A stretch of 64,000 nucleotides of DNA from Toxorhynchites rutilus septentrionalis (GCF_029784135.1 NC_073746.1:165653325-165717324), one strand, 5' to 3'. Counted from the stretch's first letter, positions 1 to 11,919 are shown. Made by a program: numbers and translations. The notes: generated by a model not told the origin, from the sequence alone.

Positions 1-31
1 GAAGAAGAAGCGTTCTATGCTTGTTACTTTT

Positions 32-1873
32 GACGTAGAACTACGTCTTTCATTAAGGGTGCCAAATCAGAAAACAGGTCACGTTTTTATGAAATAATGT
101 TAACGTTAATAACTATTTTTGACGCAAACGGATTTTGGCGATTTATATTCCAAACGAATTGGAAATTGCCTAAGATTTGTTTGATATGCTATACTTTACA
201 ATCCCATAGTCTGTATATGGTTTAAATTGATGAAAATTGGAAGCATTCCCATTTCCTCATACATTTGTTCTGTCCATTTGTCCATTTCCGAACAGAGCTG
301 TCAATAACGAGCAACTTATCGACGAGCAACGAAGGGGAAATCGTAAGATATGAAGTCTCCGTGAAAAAAGGAAAAGAAGAAGAACGAAGGGGAATATTTG
401 CCTAGAGTATAAATAGTGAATCTCGCTGAGACAAATTTTAATCTTTGTGAGGAAATCGATTGAACAACATCGTTGCTGGGTGACCTCGACGGCGAGGGAT
501 CGAATGCCTTTCTCAAGGCAATAGGGTGGAGGAGTAATATTATGGATTAAGCAAAGTTTTCCAAGGATCTTTCTGAAGGTTAGAGACGAATGAACTGAAG
601 AAGTTTAAAGTCTCGAGCAAAGAAGGACGGCAAACTTTCAGTATCGTTCTGTATTCAAAGCAATGAATATCGCTTGTTCTTCTTGGTTTTGCGTCATCAC
701 ATGTCTTCGTTTCGGATTGAGCTCTGGACGCGACCAAATTTTCACGACTCACTCGCTGATGTCTCTGGCATTGCAATCATTGCATCAAACTGACGCCATT
801 GTATTAAGGTTCTGAGCAACACAATTGTGTGGGCAATCATCAAGCTAGGCTATCGTCAGCTCACCAAGAATTAAATGTTCTGGAATTTTGTCAGTGATTT
901 GGCTTCGCATGACGGTAGGAAAACTCTCCGCAAAGGATGACAGCTGATCTAATCTATTGTGGAAATATTAACAGAAAGGGCTTCTGTTGAGAAGAGCGCA
1001 AAACGGAGATAAGTGTGTGTATATTTAGTTGCTTCAAGCCATCGATGTATGGATATTTGTATGCGTACGTGCGTGCTTCCCCATCCCCACCCCATTTTCT
1101 CTGCTCCCGTGTGCATTAGCCCTGTAACGATGCAAAAATCACCTATATTTTTTGTGCTATGATTGACGATTATTTGGATTATTTGATTGACGGGCAAATT
1201 ATGCAGTCGTAATGATAAATATAAACAAGGAGAAGAGATAGTAATGAATCTCTGCTGAGGCAAATATTCAGCCTTTTTCCAAGCAATTAACATTATTTGT
1301 TTTCTGTCATCAATGCATTGAAGTGACGCTATGGTGAAGCAGGTGTTAAGGTTGTGCACCAAAAAATTATTTGGCGAATACCAAGTTATTCAATAAGTTA
1401 TATTAAGTTTTTATTTGGGCTCGCGTGCCAGTCGCAAAACTGCTTTCAACTAGGATTGCATTTGCGCTAATCTTGATCATAATGAAGCACTGGTATTTTT
1501 TCGAGGTTATTGATATTGACAGATAGAGTTTATTCCGTTTATTTAGTCACCAAGAGAATAAATGTCGTTCTGAAATTTTGTATATGATTTCCGCTTGCTA
1601 GTAGCAAAACTTTCTCCACTAAGGATGACAGCTGCGCTTATCTCGAGCATGTATTGTTCTGCGAGCACAACAATGAATCATCAAACAATTACCGTCAAAT
1701 GATTCTACAATGAAAAAAAACATTTCAGGGCGACCAAACTGGTAGAATGGTTATTTAAAAATTTTTGTAGCATCAAAAATAATATCCGCAGTTATAAACA
1801 AGCGCTTCGAATTAAACTACAGTGTAGTTCTACGTCAACAATGCGGTCGTGTCTTGAACACAACCTCCTATAA
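32..1873 (+). mobile_element. Family B palindrome-ended repeat, copy 1
   Basis: Non-coding element starting with the near-palindrome GACGTAGAACTACGTC after TTTT (28-31). The first 12 bases recur inverted at 1825-1836, about 37 bp before the 3' end, followed by a hairpin-like segment at 1849-1861 and an end near CCTCCTATAA before a T run. Removing the terminal arms leaves about 1.8 kb without a credible ORF. Its interior at about 463-629 matches the 200-bp SINE-like unit seen at 8561-8763. Other family B pieces lie at 31221, 31933-36846 and 40331-42105. The asymmetric inverted repeats resemble Helentron-type non-autonomous elements; the assignment is inferred. Confidence 0.55.
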
Positions 1874-1929
1874 TTTTTTTCATTACACTCAAAAAAATTA
1901 CAAAACTGACAGATTATAATTGCTGAAAC

Positions 1930-2050
1930 TGCTGAACCATCGGAACATTTATTGTGTCAATGCAGTGCAATTGATTCAGCGGAGACTGCGGATTCTTGGA
2001 AAGGGCATTCTTATGCCTAATGAGATTTTGAAAGGAAGTGGAACTTTTGA
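1930..2050 (+). pseudogene. Fragment of a non-LTR retrotransposon ORF2 C-terminus
   Basis: A short stretch reads EHLLCQCSAI in one frame and, after a one-base shift, QRRLRILGKGILMPNEILKG. The EH..C.C pattern followed by an Arg-rich helix resembles the C-terminal zinc-finger tail after RT/RNase H in Jockey/R1/LOA-type elements. No RT core is present, so this would be only a 3' relic. It is too short for a clade assignment, and chance similarity is possible. Confidence 0.3.
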
Positions 2051-2429
2051 AAGGAAATCATATCTTCATAGGGGGAGGTGCAGAGTCCTATCCTAATTCC
2101 CTGAGTGATGGAATGAACTGAGAGTGTATATATGGGCATTGAATGCGTTTTCTCATGTCTGAAGTTCAAAGATGTCGTTTTTGCACTTTTGCTGGTGGTA
2201 ATGCACAGAAAATAATATGCAAAGTGCGGTCAACCAGGAATGTCAGATCTTTGCTATACCCGTAAGTTCTTTTTAGTTCCGGTAATGCTCTGCAAATGGT
2301 GGGATCAGAGGAACAATATGGATGCCATATTCTTCCAATAATTCTTCTAAATAGAGCATTTATTTTCCCTAAAAGACCCATTTTTAAGTTATGTTTATAT
2401 ACCATGACATAACCTTGATAAGATCATAT

Positions 2430-5345
2430 CATGGGTTACTCATTATACCTAGTTGGCTAGGGCCGAGGTGGCTTGTTCCGTATCAAGAAGTTGTCTCCAT
2501 TCAACGCTGTTTTGAGCTGCCAGAATCCCAGTCCGGTCCGGTGTAGATATCTCATGTTTTCGAAGCGAACGACGATCGCAATTCACCATTCAAACTCTTT
2601 ACGGTACATAACATGCTACAGTAAAATGCTCTGTAACCCTACTTGACGCAAGCTTTTACGTTGCTGAGCATAGTTGCCAGTTACATTTATCGAATTAATT
2701 ATGAACTAACTCTCGTTATTTGTGAATCCACATTTTAGATAAATTTAGATTGTCGCTCATGAAATAATTTCTTCAACACATTTTCGTCATATTCAATTTC
2801 TATTCTAATCAATTGTAATATCCGAAATGATGAATTATGCTTTTGTTTTTCACCACACCATCCTTCTTGGTTCTTTTCCCTACACCATGGTGTTTGCAAA
2901 TGTGTGTATTTATTGCATTTTTTCTTTTCTTTCTTTTTTTGTAACTATTTGTAATTACAGGTGAATCAACGTATCTTTGACTAGATCTCGGTTAGAATGT
3001 TTAGTTCCTTCTTCCTGTATAGTAACGTTTCTGTGTGTTGTTAGCGTACTGTAAATTTGTTTGTAAATCCATAAGCACCGAATCGCACTGCACCGCACCT
3101 GAACAGCATTTATGTTTTGCACATTTAGCGCACATCACTACCAATACATTATATCCAAACACCGTATTAATGCCAATCTCCCATTGTGTGCCGCGTTGCA
3201 CACGTTTGTAAATATCGATCGAACAGAGCAATATGTACAGATTACTCGGCTCTGAACTAAACCCAATCGACAGTGCGAAGACGACAACCGTTCGTAATAC
3301 ACGACTCCCGGCGGCCAGCGGAATCGCAGAACCAAGCAAATACTTCATCACCCAAACTTCACTCATCACACCACCAATAACAACGCATCCTAATTCAGGC
3401 TTTATCAATAACCAACCAAATAAACCAAAACCTCACTTACACATACGAGCACAAACAGGAGATGAAACGCACACAACACATACAGTTATTGGTTCCAGTG
3501 TTTTTTTTTTGAATTTTTATATTGCTTCATGAGAAATCGCAATCAGCGCTGCTTTTACATCCCTATACAAGTATGTTGGCTATAAACATGTAAATATATT
3601 TTTAGTGAATAGACAGAATTATATGTATTATCAATAATACAACACCTAAACGGCAATGCCAGTGAGGCTTTAAAATATAACCCATCTATGATTAAAATGT
3701 TTGTAGAAACATACAGTTCTTAGTTCCGTATTCTATTATACTCTACTTCCGCGTGATAACGAGAGGAGTTTTGTTTTGTGTAAACCAAATGGCTGTGGAA
3801 ATAATTCTTAGTTCACAAATTGTCATACTTTTATTCACCTATAGTGTGTAGGTAGCTAGGCTATACGACGTTACATAAGGCTATGTTCTCTAGGCTTACA
3901 CAATCCCCCCAGTATAGAGGAAGGACACCCTATCACCCGAACCCATTTTTAGACTAGGAACAATCGCGTACTGAAGGCTATGTCTTCCATAAATGTGTAC
4001 ACCGAATAGGATAGAGTCATATGGAAGCTTTATGAATTGTACTCTCATGTGTCAAACTACTGTTTAAGAAAGGGACAAGTTGTCGAATCTATCAAGTACA
4101 AACCACGCATCGACTGTTTTGTAGTTGTCCTTCTAAGGATCCCGCTTGGATTCGAATTTCTGATTGGCGCCGATATGCGCCTTCCGGTTAGAGATTATGC
4201 ATTGAGATAAGTTTCCTAGAAAATAATCTGGTTGATCTCCTTAGCCAAGAGTACATATTTTATTGCTTTTTTATTTTTTCGTTAGTTATCGATCGTAATC
4301 TTATTTCCAACATTTCTGTTCAAATGAACGCGCGTTGCGCGAGTTAAACCAATGCTATGAGTTCGGCTTATCTTCTATCTACGGAAGCTAAGTTTTCCGT
4401 TTATCATTTATCAAAATTCGAAACCAGTTTTTATTCGCAGTCCATATTCGTAGAATTAGCTTTTGAGGTAGACAGTGAAAAGCGAATTTTGTCCCCGTTT
4501 TCGATAGCTAAGAACATTCAGAGACTATACACAAAAACTCTCGCGTACCCAGTGAATTTTTGGATAAAATTATTGGAACCATTGTTCGTTCGTTCTATTT
4601 TCAGTCGATGATATACTATGAAAACAAAATCATGCAATAAACCAATAATTAAAAGCAAGATAAATATATTTCTGTTATATATCACAAACCCATGTTCTGT
4701 CGTTCGCTTTCTTTTACTTCCAGAGAAATGCTGCTGTCCAAGTAAACAAATAAAAATGGTAAGTAATACCCTAAGAGCATTTTAAAGCAGAATCTCTGTA
4801 TGATAGTGACTATGCAAAATTTAAATTTCAGTCTAAAGTACAAATCCACGCCGAATTAACCGAAAAATATCCGATTCTGAACCAACTTTTTCCGTTTTTT
4901 TTGTCAATCATAACTCGAAAACAAGCTGTGTGATTATTAGATAAAACTGTTGTAAAGTCAATCAACTTTATAGAAAAAATCAATTCGCTCTTTGAAAAGA
5001 ACTCATTTCGAAAAATTAGGTCATTAAAAAAATAACCTCTTACATTTTTTTTTGTTTATTTTTACTGTATAATACTGAAATCGTTGCTTTTTAAAGAAAA
5101 GTAATACAGAAAGAATATACAGTAACGTCTCGATTATATCACGCTCAAAAAATATTTTCGCGTAATATAATGGAAACGTGATACATTTGAAATAGTTTTT
5201 TGTAATGAAAAAATCTGTGTTGTATCTCCAATATACATAATTTAAACGCTTTTTTCCCTGTGACATGAAAAATATATAGAAATTCATTTATTGCATGATT
5301 TATCACATGAGTTGTAATACAACATTTTATTACACAATGCAACAT
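2430..5345. other. Unassigned interval, mostly AT-rich
   Basis: No recognisable gene or repeat ends were found. A minus-strand ORF at 3001-3408 (135 codons) has two hydrophobic stretches and several cysteines near its C-terminus, but I recognise no family and see no splice context that makes it convincing. About 5000-5350 is very AT-rich and leads into the mariner insertion. A possible RTE/Jockey-like C-terminal scrap on the minus strand near 2450-2560 is too weak to claim. Confidence 0.3.
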
Positions 5346-5352
5346 AATATTA

Positions 5353-6626
5353 GGCTGTCAAAAAAGTCCTGCGGTATTTCCGCGAGGTGTCGTTGTAAGC
5401 GCGTAGTTCTAGTTGTATTCATTGTATCGAGTCATACTATAGCTTGTTGGAAAGGTATTTTTGCGCTATAATATAGTCCTTGACAGTTTGTTTGGTTAAG
5501 TCGTTCGTGAGTTATAGTGTCGCAAATATGGAGCAAAATAAAGAGAAAATCCGACATATTTTACAGTACTACTATGACAAAGGCAAAAATGCATCTCAAG
5601 CTGCCAATAAAATTTGTGCAGTTTATGGACACGATAAAGTTTCCATTTCCACCGCACAACGGTGGTTTCAATGTTTTCGTTCTGGTGTAGAGGTCGTCGA
5701 AGATGCGCCACGCTCCGGAAGGCCTGTCGTCGAAAATTGCGACAAAATCGCTGAATTAGCCGAGAAAGACCGGCATAGTAGCAGCCGTAGCATCGGCCAA
5801 GAGCTGGGGATAAGTCATCAAACCGTTATTAACCATTTGAAGAAGCTTGGATTCACAAAGAAGCTCGATGTATGGGTGCCACACACGTTGACGCAAAAAA
5901 CATCTTTGACCGTATCGACACATGTGAATCGCTGCTGAATCGCAACAAAATCGACCCGTTTCTGAAGCGGATGGTGACTGGCGATGAAAAGTGGGTCACT
6001 TACGACAACGTGAAGCGCAAACAGTCGTGGTCGAAGCCCGCTGAAGCGGCTCAGACGGTGGCCAAGCCCTCATTAACGGCCAGGAAGGTTTTGCTGTGTG
6101 TTTGGTGGGATTGTCAAGGAATAATCTATTATGAGCTGCTTCCCTATGGCCAAACGCTCAATTCGGACCTGTACTGCCAACAACTGGACCGCTTGAAGGT
6201 AGCACTCATGAAGAAGAGGCCATCTTTGATAAACAGAGGCCGCATTGTCTTCCATCAGGACAACGCCAGGCCACACACTTCTTTGGTGACGCGCCAGAAG
6301 CTCCGGGAGCTCGGATGGGAGGTTCTTTTGCATCCGCCGTATAGTCCGGACCTTGCACCAAGTGACTACCACCTGTTTTTGTCCATGGCGAACGAGCTAG
6401 GTAGTCAGAAGTTAGCCACAAAAGTGGCCTGTGAAAATTGGCTATCCGAGTTTTTTGCCAATAAGGAAGCGTGCTTCTATAACAGGGGTATTATGAAGTT
6501 GGCATCTCGTTGGGAACAAGTCATCGAACAAAACGGCGCATATTTGACTTAAAACAGATGATTGTAACTAATTTTATGAACAAATGAAAATTCAAAAAAA
6601 AATACCGTAGGACTTTTTTGACAGCC
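5353..6626 (+). mobile_element. mariner transposon, full length with intact ends
   Basis: Inverted terminal repeats begin GGCTGTCAAAAAAGTCCT at 5353 and mirror at 6605-6626 with few mismatches. TA dinucleotides at 5351-5352 and 6627-6628 are the expected target duplication. At 1,274 bp it has the usual mariner size. The internal gene is a DD34D transposase broken by one apparent base loss, so this copy is non-autonomous but its ends look mobilisable. Confidence 0.92.
5528..6552 (+). pseudogene. mariner transposase, one frameshift
   Basis: This would be a cut-and-paste transposase acting on the element's own inverted repeats in the nucleus. The ATG at 5528 gives MEQNKEKIRHILQYYYDKGK and an N-terminal helix-turn-helix region (about residues 1-110). 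The catalytic part is in another frame: GDEKWV supplies the first Asp, HQDNARPH the second and LAPSDYH the third, with 34 residues between the second and third (DD34D). The frames part in the A-run at 5895-5900: one A fewer than needed puts the C-terminal two thirds out of frame. A weak ATG at 5872 could start only a domain lacking DNA binding. The frame ends at 6552. The reading is very secure; activity is not expected. Confidence 0.92.
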
Positions 6627-6789
6627 TAATATATCGAGTGTTCCCATCTTATAACTCGAATTATCTGTGTGAATTGTCTTCTGCTGATGTTATACGAAGA
6701 CATATTTCAGAGTTGTTATTTCCATCTGATATGCATTCACTCATTTATTCATCTTTCTTAAATGCATATATTCAATCCTTCCTGATTGG

Positions 6790-6960
6790 CCATTAACTGT
6801 CTTCGTTACCAAAATAGGGTGACCATAATTTTCGATGAAATAAAAAATATAACTTTCTCATCTTTATAGATAGAGGTAAACATAGTTTGACAATGTTGTG
6901 GACCTAATTATTTGAGACATCTTTGTAGAACAAAGTTTTTTTTCTATCTCTTGAAAGAAC
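6790..6960 (+). repeat. Repeat arm, inverted copy at 10455-10600
   Basis: The segment containing AGGGTGACCA, GATGAAATAAAAA and TCTTTATAGATA recurs in reverse complement at about 10455-10600 with moderate divergence. The two arms flank the LOA-like element at 7428-10441 plus about 470 bp of unassigned AT-rich DNA. They look like two copies of one repeat in opposite orientation; no terminal structure was established. Confidence 0.45.
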
Positions 6961-7427
6961 CGATATAGCCTCTTTTTTCTTAGTTGCGTTAGAATTATAA
7001 TGAAAAAACCTGTTTTTTCGCTCTAACTTTCATATTTCAAATTCTACATACAAACTGCTTTCAAAAGGCTTTTAGAACATACTAATACAAACATTTTGCG
7101 ATGCAGAACTTGTCAATATCTCAACTTTACTCAAAGTTATTGATATTTCTTCCCAAAAAATACGTTCTCTTCAATTGCTTGTCGTTCTTTCTTGGTTTAT
7201 TGGTCTCTTGGTTTTCTTGATTAGAGATTCATTTAATTTTTTCTACGATTTCACCAAAAATACAGCATCTCGTTCACGTAAATTAATTAAAATTATTATT
7301 AGAAATTCAACAACTGATGTATTCACCCAGAATTCCGCTGCCATTAATCCCATGAAATACCGTGTCATACATCTGGCATTTAATCAAAATCTTGGTCCTA
7401 GAAAAGAACGCTTTAGATGGTCTGATT
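6961..7427. other. Unassigned AT-rich interval
   Basis: Between the repeat arm and the 3' end of the LOA-like element. A plus-strand ORF from 7175 runs into the element's tail. It matches no family I know and its composition is that of AT-rich non-coding DNA. Confidence 0.3.
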
Positions 7428-7847
7428 TTTTTTTATTAAATCGTTTATTTTTACAGGCTCAGTTACATAAATTTAAAGGAGCCAAACTCCTATCTGTATT
7501 GTTACAAGTATATATAAACCTTTTTCATTTATTCTAATGTTAATGAAGTAGAGAACCGATTACTCGCGGTTTGCTCGAGTTTAGAAGGGTGACATTTTTT
7601 TTTCAGGAAAAGGAAGGGGTATAAGGAAATGTTGACAATGTTCACACTCACATTCATCACACTCAATTCTTAAGCTTATCTTATATAATATCTAATATGT
7701 ATTTACATTCCACCTTATTCTATTGTTAGAAAGAAGGGATTTGATTTCTCGCGAAGGAAAAGGAAAAGGAGAATATAAGGACAATCACACACGAAGATCG
7801 ATAACTTTTAGGAAGACATATATTTGGGACATGTAATCAAGGTCTAA

Positions 7848-8120
7848 GTGCTCCCTTGGCCGAGTGGTTAGCGTCATAACTAACATGCCGGGTGTTCGGG
7901 TTCGATTCCCGTTCTGGTCGGGGGAATTTTTCGTCAAAGAAATTTCCTCCGACTTGCACTGTGATCACGCGTATTCTAGAGCTTGCCACTCAAAATGCAT
8001 TCAAGGCGTGTTATTTGGCATAGAAATCTCAACTAAGTACTAATAAAAATGACGCAAGTAATACTACGTTGAGACGGCGAAGTTCCTCTAGGAACGTTAG
8101 TGCCATTGAAGAAGAAGAAG
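7848..8120 (+). mobile_element. tRNA-derived SINE
   Basis: The 5' part is tRNA-like, with a box A-type sequence TGGCCGAGTGG (7857-7867) and box B GGTTCGATTCC (7899-7909), the internal RNA polymerase III promoter. A tRNA-unrelated body follows and the element ends in (GAA)n at about 8108-8120. A 13-bp target duplication AATCAAGGTCTAA flanks it (7835-7847 and 8121-8133). The acceptor stem does not close, so it is a SINE and not a functional tRNA gene. It interrupts the C-terminal codons of the LOA-like ORF2. Confidence 0.9.
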
Positions 8121-8560
8121 AATCAAGGTCTAAACGAGCCAACACATCACTCACCGGCACATTGGGCTGCCTTCCTCTGGCCCGAAGATAGTTCTCTAAA
8201 TTCGATCTGGCAACAAGATACCCCTCGCACGACCAAACGACGTGTTCAATGTCGGGGTAACCTTGGCCACAAGCACAGATATTGCTATCGGCAAGATTAA
8301 AACGAAAGAGTAGCGCGTCTAACGAACAGTGATTGGACATGAGTCGAGAGAAGGTGCGAATAAAGTCCCGACTCAAGTCAAGACTTTTGAACCATGGTTT
8401 GAGGCTAACCTTTGGGATAATCGAGTGAAGCCACCGTCCCAATTCATCTTCGTTCCACTTACGTTGCCAGTTAGCGATGGTATTTTTACGAACTGAAGAA
8501 TAAAATTCGTTGAAGGCGATTTGACGCTGTTAAATATCGCCTTCAATTACACCTACCTTT

Positions 8561-8763
8561 CATTCTTTGTGTGGACACAAACTGGACAACATCGTTGCTG
8601 GACGAGCTGGACGGCGAGGGATCGAGTGCCTTTCTCAAGGCAAGAGGGTGGAGATGGTAGCGCTGGAGTAAATAGAGTAGAGTTTTCAAAGGGCCTTTCT
8701 CAAGGCTAGAGATGAATGAACTGCAAAAGTTTAAAGTCTCTATAATACAAGACCTTCCTTCCT
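8561..8763 (+). mobile_element. 200-bp SINE-like retroposon
   Basis: A 203-bp insert in the LOA-like ORF, flanked by the 10-bp duplication ACCTACCTTT (8551-8560 and 8764-8773). It contains two GCCTTTCTCAAGGC-type hairpins and ends in CCTTCCTTCC. The same unit is tandemly triplicated, in reverse orientation, at 62881-63526 and makes up part of family B. I see no good box A/box B pair, so whether RNA polymerase III transcribes it is unknown. Confidence 0.75.
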
Positions 8764-10454
8764 ACCTACCTTTGCTAATGAGTCAGCCCTCTCATTACCC
8801 GGAATTGAGCAATGTGAAGGGACCCAGACAAAGGTAGTGACATAACAGCGTCTGGATAAAGCACTCAAAATTTCTCGTATTCTCTCAAGGAAGTACGGCG
8901 AGTGCTTTTCCGGCCTCACTGAACGGATAGCTTCGACAGAGCTAAGACTATCCGTTACAATGTAATAGTGTTCAACAGGTCGTGAGGCGACGCTGTCCAG
9001 CGCTCAGTATATCGCTGCCAATTCAGCCATATATACTGAGCAAGGATTCTGAAGACTGTGGGAGGTGCTAAAAATTTCGTTGAACACTCCAAATCCTGTG
9101 GACTCATTCATAGAGGACCCATCAGTAAAGTACATATAATCACAATTGATACCCCCATACTTTGAATCGAAGATCGTTGGAGCGATCCTCGATCGTTGAT
9201 AATCTGAATATCCATGGATATCCTGCTTCATGGACAGATCAAAATGCACAGAGGAATTGATGTAGTCAGGAAAACAAACAGGGTTGGGAATATACGAAGA
9301 AGGATCAACCTGCATGGAGATGAATTCATGATACGAACTCATGAATCCGGAGTGAAAATTTAACTCGATCAGCTGCTCAAAATTTCCGATCACCAATGGG
9401 TTCATGACCTTACACCGGATGAAGAACCGAAGAGATAATAAATCGAAGCGATCTTTTAGTGGGAGTACGCCTGCCAAAACCTCGAGACTCATGGTATGCG
9501 TTGAGGGCATACATCCCAGCGCAATACGGAGGCAAAGATACTGAATTCGCTCGAGTTTAATGAGGTGTTTTTTGGCAGCTGATTGAAAACAGAAACTGCC
9601 ATACTCCATCACTGAGAGAATAGTTGTTCGATACAACATTATAAGATCTTCGGGATGGACTCCCCACCAGGTGCCGGTAATTGTACGGAGAAAATTTTTT
9701 CTTTGTTGAAATTTTTTACTCAGATACCTAATATGGGCCCCCAAGTACATTTGGAGTCGAGCCAGACCCCAAGATACTTGAATGACATAGCATGAGTGAT
9801 CGGTTTACCCAAAAGTTGAAGCTTTGGTTTTGCTGGCTTATGCTTCCTAGAAAAAACCACCATCTCTGTTTTCTCCGTGGAGAATTCGATCCCTAGCCCA
9901 ATGGCTCAGGTTGAAAAATTGTTCAACGTATCTTGTAAGGGTTCTTGCAGGTCGGATTCGTTTGATCCTACGACAGACACCACTCCATCATCTGCAAGTT
10001 GTCTTAGGCTGCAATTTTGTGTAAGGCAATTGTCGATGTCGCTTACATAGAAGTTGTACAAAAGGGGGCTTAAATAGGAGCCCTGAGGAAGGCCCATGTA
10101 AGAGATCCGACTCACTGCCGAATCTCCATGAGAAAAATTCAAATGTTTCTCACAAAGCAAGTTATATAACATGTTATTCAATAGAGGCGGCAGACCCCGA
10201 GAGTGTAATTTGTCTGACAAAACCTCTATTGAAACAGAATCAAAGGCCCCCTTTATGTCCAAGAATACTGAAGCCATTGTTTTTTTCCGGCGTAAGCCGT
10301 TTGAATTTCTGAAGAAAGCAACGCAAGACAATCATTCGTCCCCTTGCCCCTGCGGAACCCATATTGTGTATCTGAGAGTAGGCCATTCGTTTCAACCCAT
10401 CGATCAAGGCGAAACAAGATAATTTTCTCCAACAATTTCCGTATTCAAGACAGC

Positions 10455-10600
10455 TATACTAGGGCTATAACATTGTAGAACTATGTTTGTCTATATCTAT
10501 AAAGATAAAAAGGTAGAATTTTTATTTCATCGTAAATGTTGGTCACCCTGTTTTTGGCAACATCAAAATAAACACTTGCCGAAGACAGTTTTTGTCTAGA
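10455..10600 (-). repeat. Repeat arm, inverted copy of 6790-6960
   Basis: The reverse complement shares AGGGTGACCA, GATGAAATAAAAA and TCTTTATAGATA with the arm at 6790-6960. It lies directly beyond the truncated 5' end of the LOA-like element. Confidence 0.45.
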
Positions 10601-11554
10601 GAATAACTGTCGAGCTAATGCTAATTTCCACTTAAATGCACCTCCTGGACCATTGTGCACTGGAAGCAGAAACTAATAATCCATCGACAATTAATCAACC
10701 GTGGTATTCGGCCGATTATGTCTGTGGTTACCCAAAAAACTGTCTTTTGAGCAACTTCTGTCAAATTTCAAACAATTGTACGTGGAAAACACTACGAACC
10801 AGATGATTCCTTCTTTGAATTAGACTTGAGGAAGATATCAGGAGGACCTTCACATTTTTTGGTCAAAACAAAATAGATTTTTTACATCTTAATCGGCGCA
10901 GCATTCCTCGTGTGAAGTACGACATTCAACATTTGATGAAATATGCACCTCCTGTAAACCATGAATTCATGAAGATGGTTTCCGATAATCAAAACAATGT
11001 TAATATTATTTACGACCTGATCAGCGACGAAGAATCATAAGAGTTTCTCAACCATTTTAAATATTATTATTGTAGTAATTATTCAAACTAAAATACAACC
11101 AACCACAATGAACTGAAAACTGAAAGTTACAGCATACAACTTTCATTCTGTCAAAGTGAACCGAGCACATGCGTACCAAAACTAAAAGTGATCTCTTACT
11201 ATACTTATGTGTTATTATGGATGTATTCATTATCTCAATGCTTTGTAGACATCCTGTTTGTAACACCTGAACGATAAAATAACAGATTTGATCAGCACTG
11301 GTCAATTAGAAGGAGTCTAAACTTCAAATTGAAATATCTCAAAACAATGTTTTTGTAGCTTGATTCGTTTTGGCGACAATTCGAATCCAAGAATATCAAT
11401 CCAATATCGCCCAATCCTAGTGTATGTCGAAAAATGCCACCGGAATAGCGTTCGAGATAAATTTTCAATGCATTGAAAATTGAACTGATTCTACAAAAAA
11501 AACTATTCATGGCCACCAAACCATTCCACTGAACAGTAATTTGTAAAATTTTGC
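10601..11554. other. Unassigned interval with one short open frame
   Basis: An open frame at 10819-11040 (about 73 codons, ending ...YDLISDEES) has credible codon texture and an acidic C-terminus, but has no start codon near its beginning and no family I recognise. About 11440-11510 resembles part of family B (compare 36560-36620). Nothing else is supported. Confidence 0.25.
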
Positions 11555-11743
11555 TTGTTTATTGCCAATATTCGAAATAGCGATTTACCATCCTTGTTTT
11601 TAGGAACCGAGAAATTAGATTACGTTGACATGGCGTGTAATCTAGGGTTTATCAAACAAAACAATTTGAAATGGGCCAAACATATTAATAATCAATGTAA
11701 CAAAACATTCGCTAGTTTACGACTTTTGAGACTTTCATCTTAG
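11555..11743 (+). pseudogene. RT thumb fragment of a Jockey/CR1-type element
   Basis: The 62-codon frame contains LFLGTEKLDYVDMACNLGFI, NLKWAKHINNQC and ASLRLLR. This is the typical post-palm pattern (l-x-x-V-x-x-x-x-x-L-G-V-x-x-D-x-x-L-x-W-x-x-H) of non-LTR reverse transcriptases. No catalytic box or element ends are present, so it is a small relic. Confidence 0.6.
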
Positions 11744-11919
11744 ATACTTCAACCAGGATTGCCACATATACCGAATATTCTGTACTTTACAGATTTTTCG
11801 CCAATTTCCAGATAAAGAATTTGTTCATATAGAATTACACATATTCAGCAAAAATACAGAATTCACAGATTTTTTTTAAATCTTATTTTAAATATTGAAT
11901 TTGTTACAGTGCACACATA

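Larger units (their letters stand above)
7428..10441 (-). mobile_element. LOA/Lian-like non-LTR retrotransposon, 5'-truncated
   Basis: Read on the minus strand it holds RT fingers/palm, thumb, RNase H and a C-terminal zinc motif, then a 3' UTR ending in a short A-run (T-run at about 7428-7436 on the plus strand). It begins inside the RT domain near 10441, so ORF1, the endonuclease and the N-terminal RT are missing, as expected from incomplete target-primed reverse transcription. The 3' UTR is related to that of the copy at 34411-35732 (shared CCGCGAGTAATCGGTT). Two later retroposons sit inside: a tRNA-SINE (7848-8120) and a SINE-like unit (8561-8763). Confidence 0.82.
7785..10441 (-). pseudogene. 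LOA-like ORF2 (RT, RNase H, zinc motif), broken
   Basis: ORF2 would copy the element's RNA into DNA at the target site. Visible parts in coding order: RT with YGFRRGKGTNDC and FLDIKGAFDS (the frame changes near 10280), GLPQGSYLSPLLYNFYVSDI, and a degraded catalytic box reading ADDGVV (normally Y/FADD) near 9970-10020; thumb from about 9750; RNase H with YFTDGSSMNESTGFG; WVPSHCSIPGNEKADSLAK-like sequence near 8780-8830; and a C-terminal CACGQGYPDIEHVVWSC motif. Removing the SINE at 7848-8120 with one duplication lets the frame run to a stop at 7785. There is also an in-frame TAA near 8527. The presence of RNase H fits LOA or I rather than Jockey; similarity to the 34.4-kb copy favours LOA. Confidence 0.8.

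Noticed and set aside
2440..2570. Possible RTE-type C-terminal relic (minus strand, AQNSVEWRQLLDTEQ)
   Set aside because: Very short, no neighbouring RT sequence and no diagnostic motif.
3001..3408. 135-codon minus-strand ORF with hydrophobic segments
   Set aside because: No recognisable family, no supporting splice or promoter context, and overlapping open frames on the other strand. Kept only as a remark.
7848..7925. Candidate tRNA gene with good box A and box B
   Set aside because: The acceptor stem does not pair, a (GAA)n tail and a 13-bp duplication bound a 273-bp unit, so it is a SINE.
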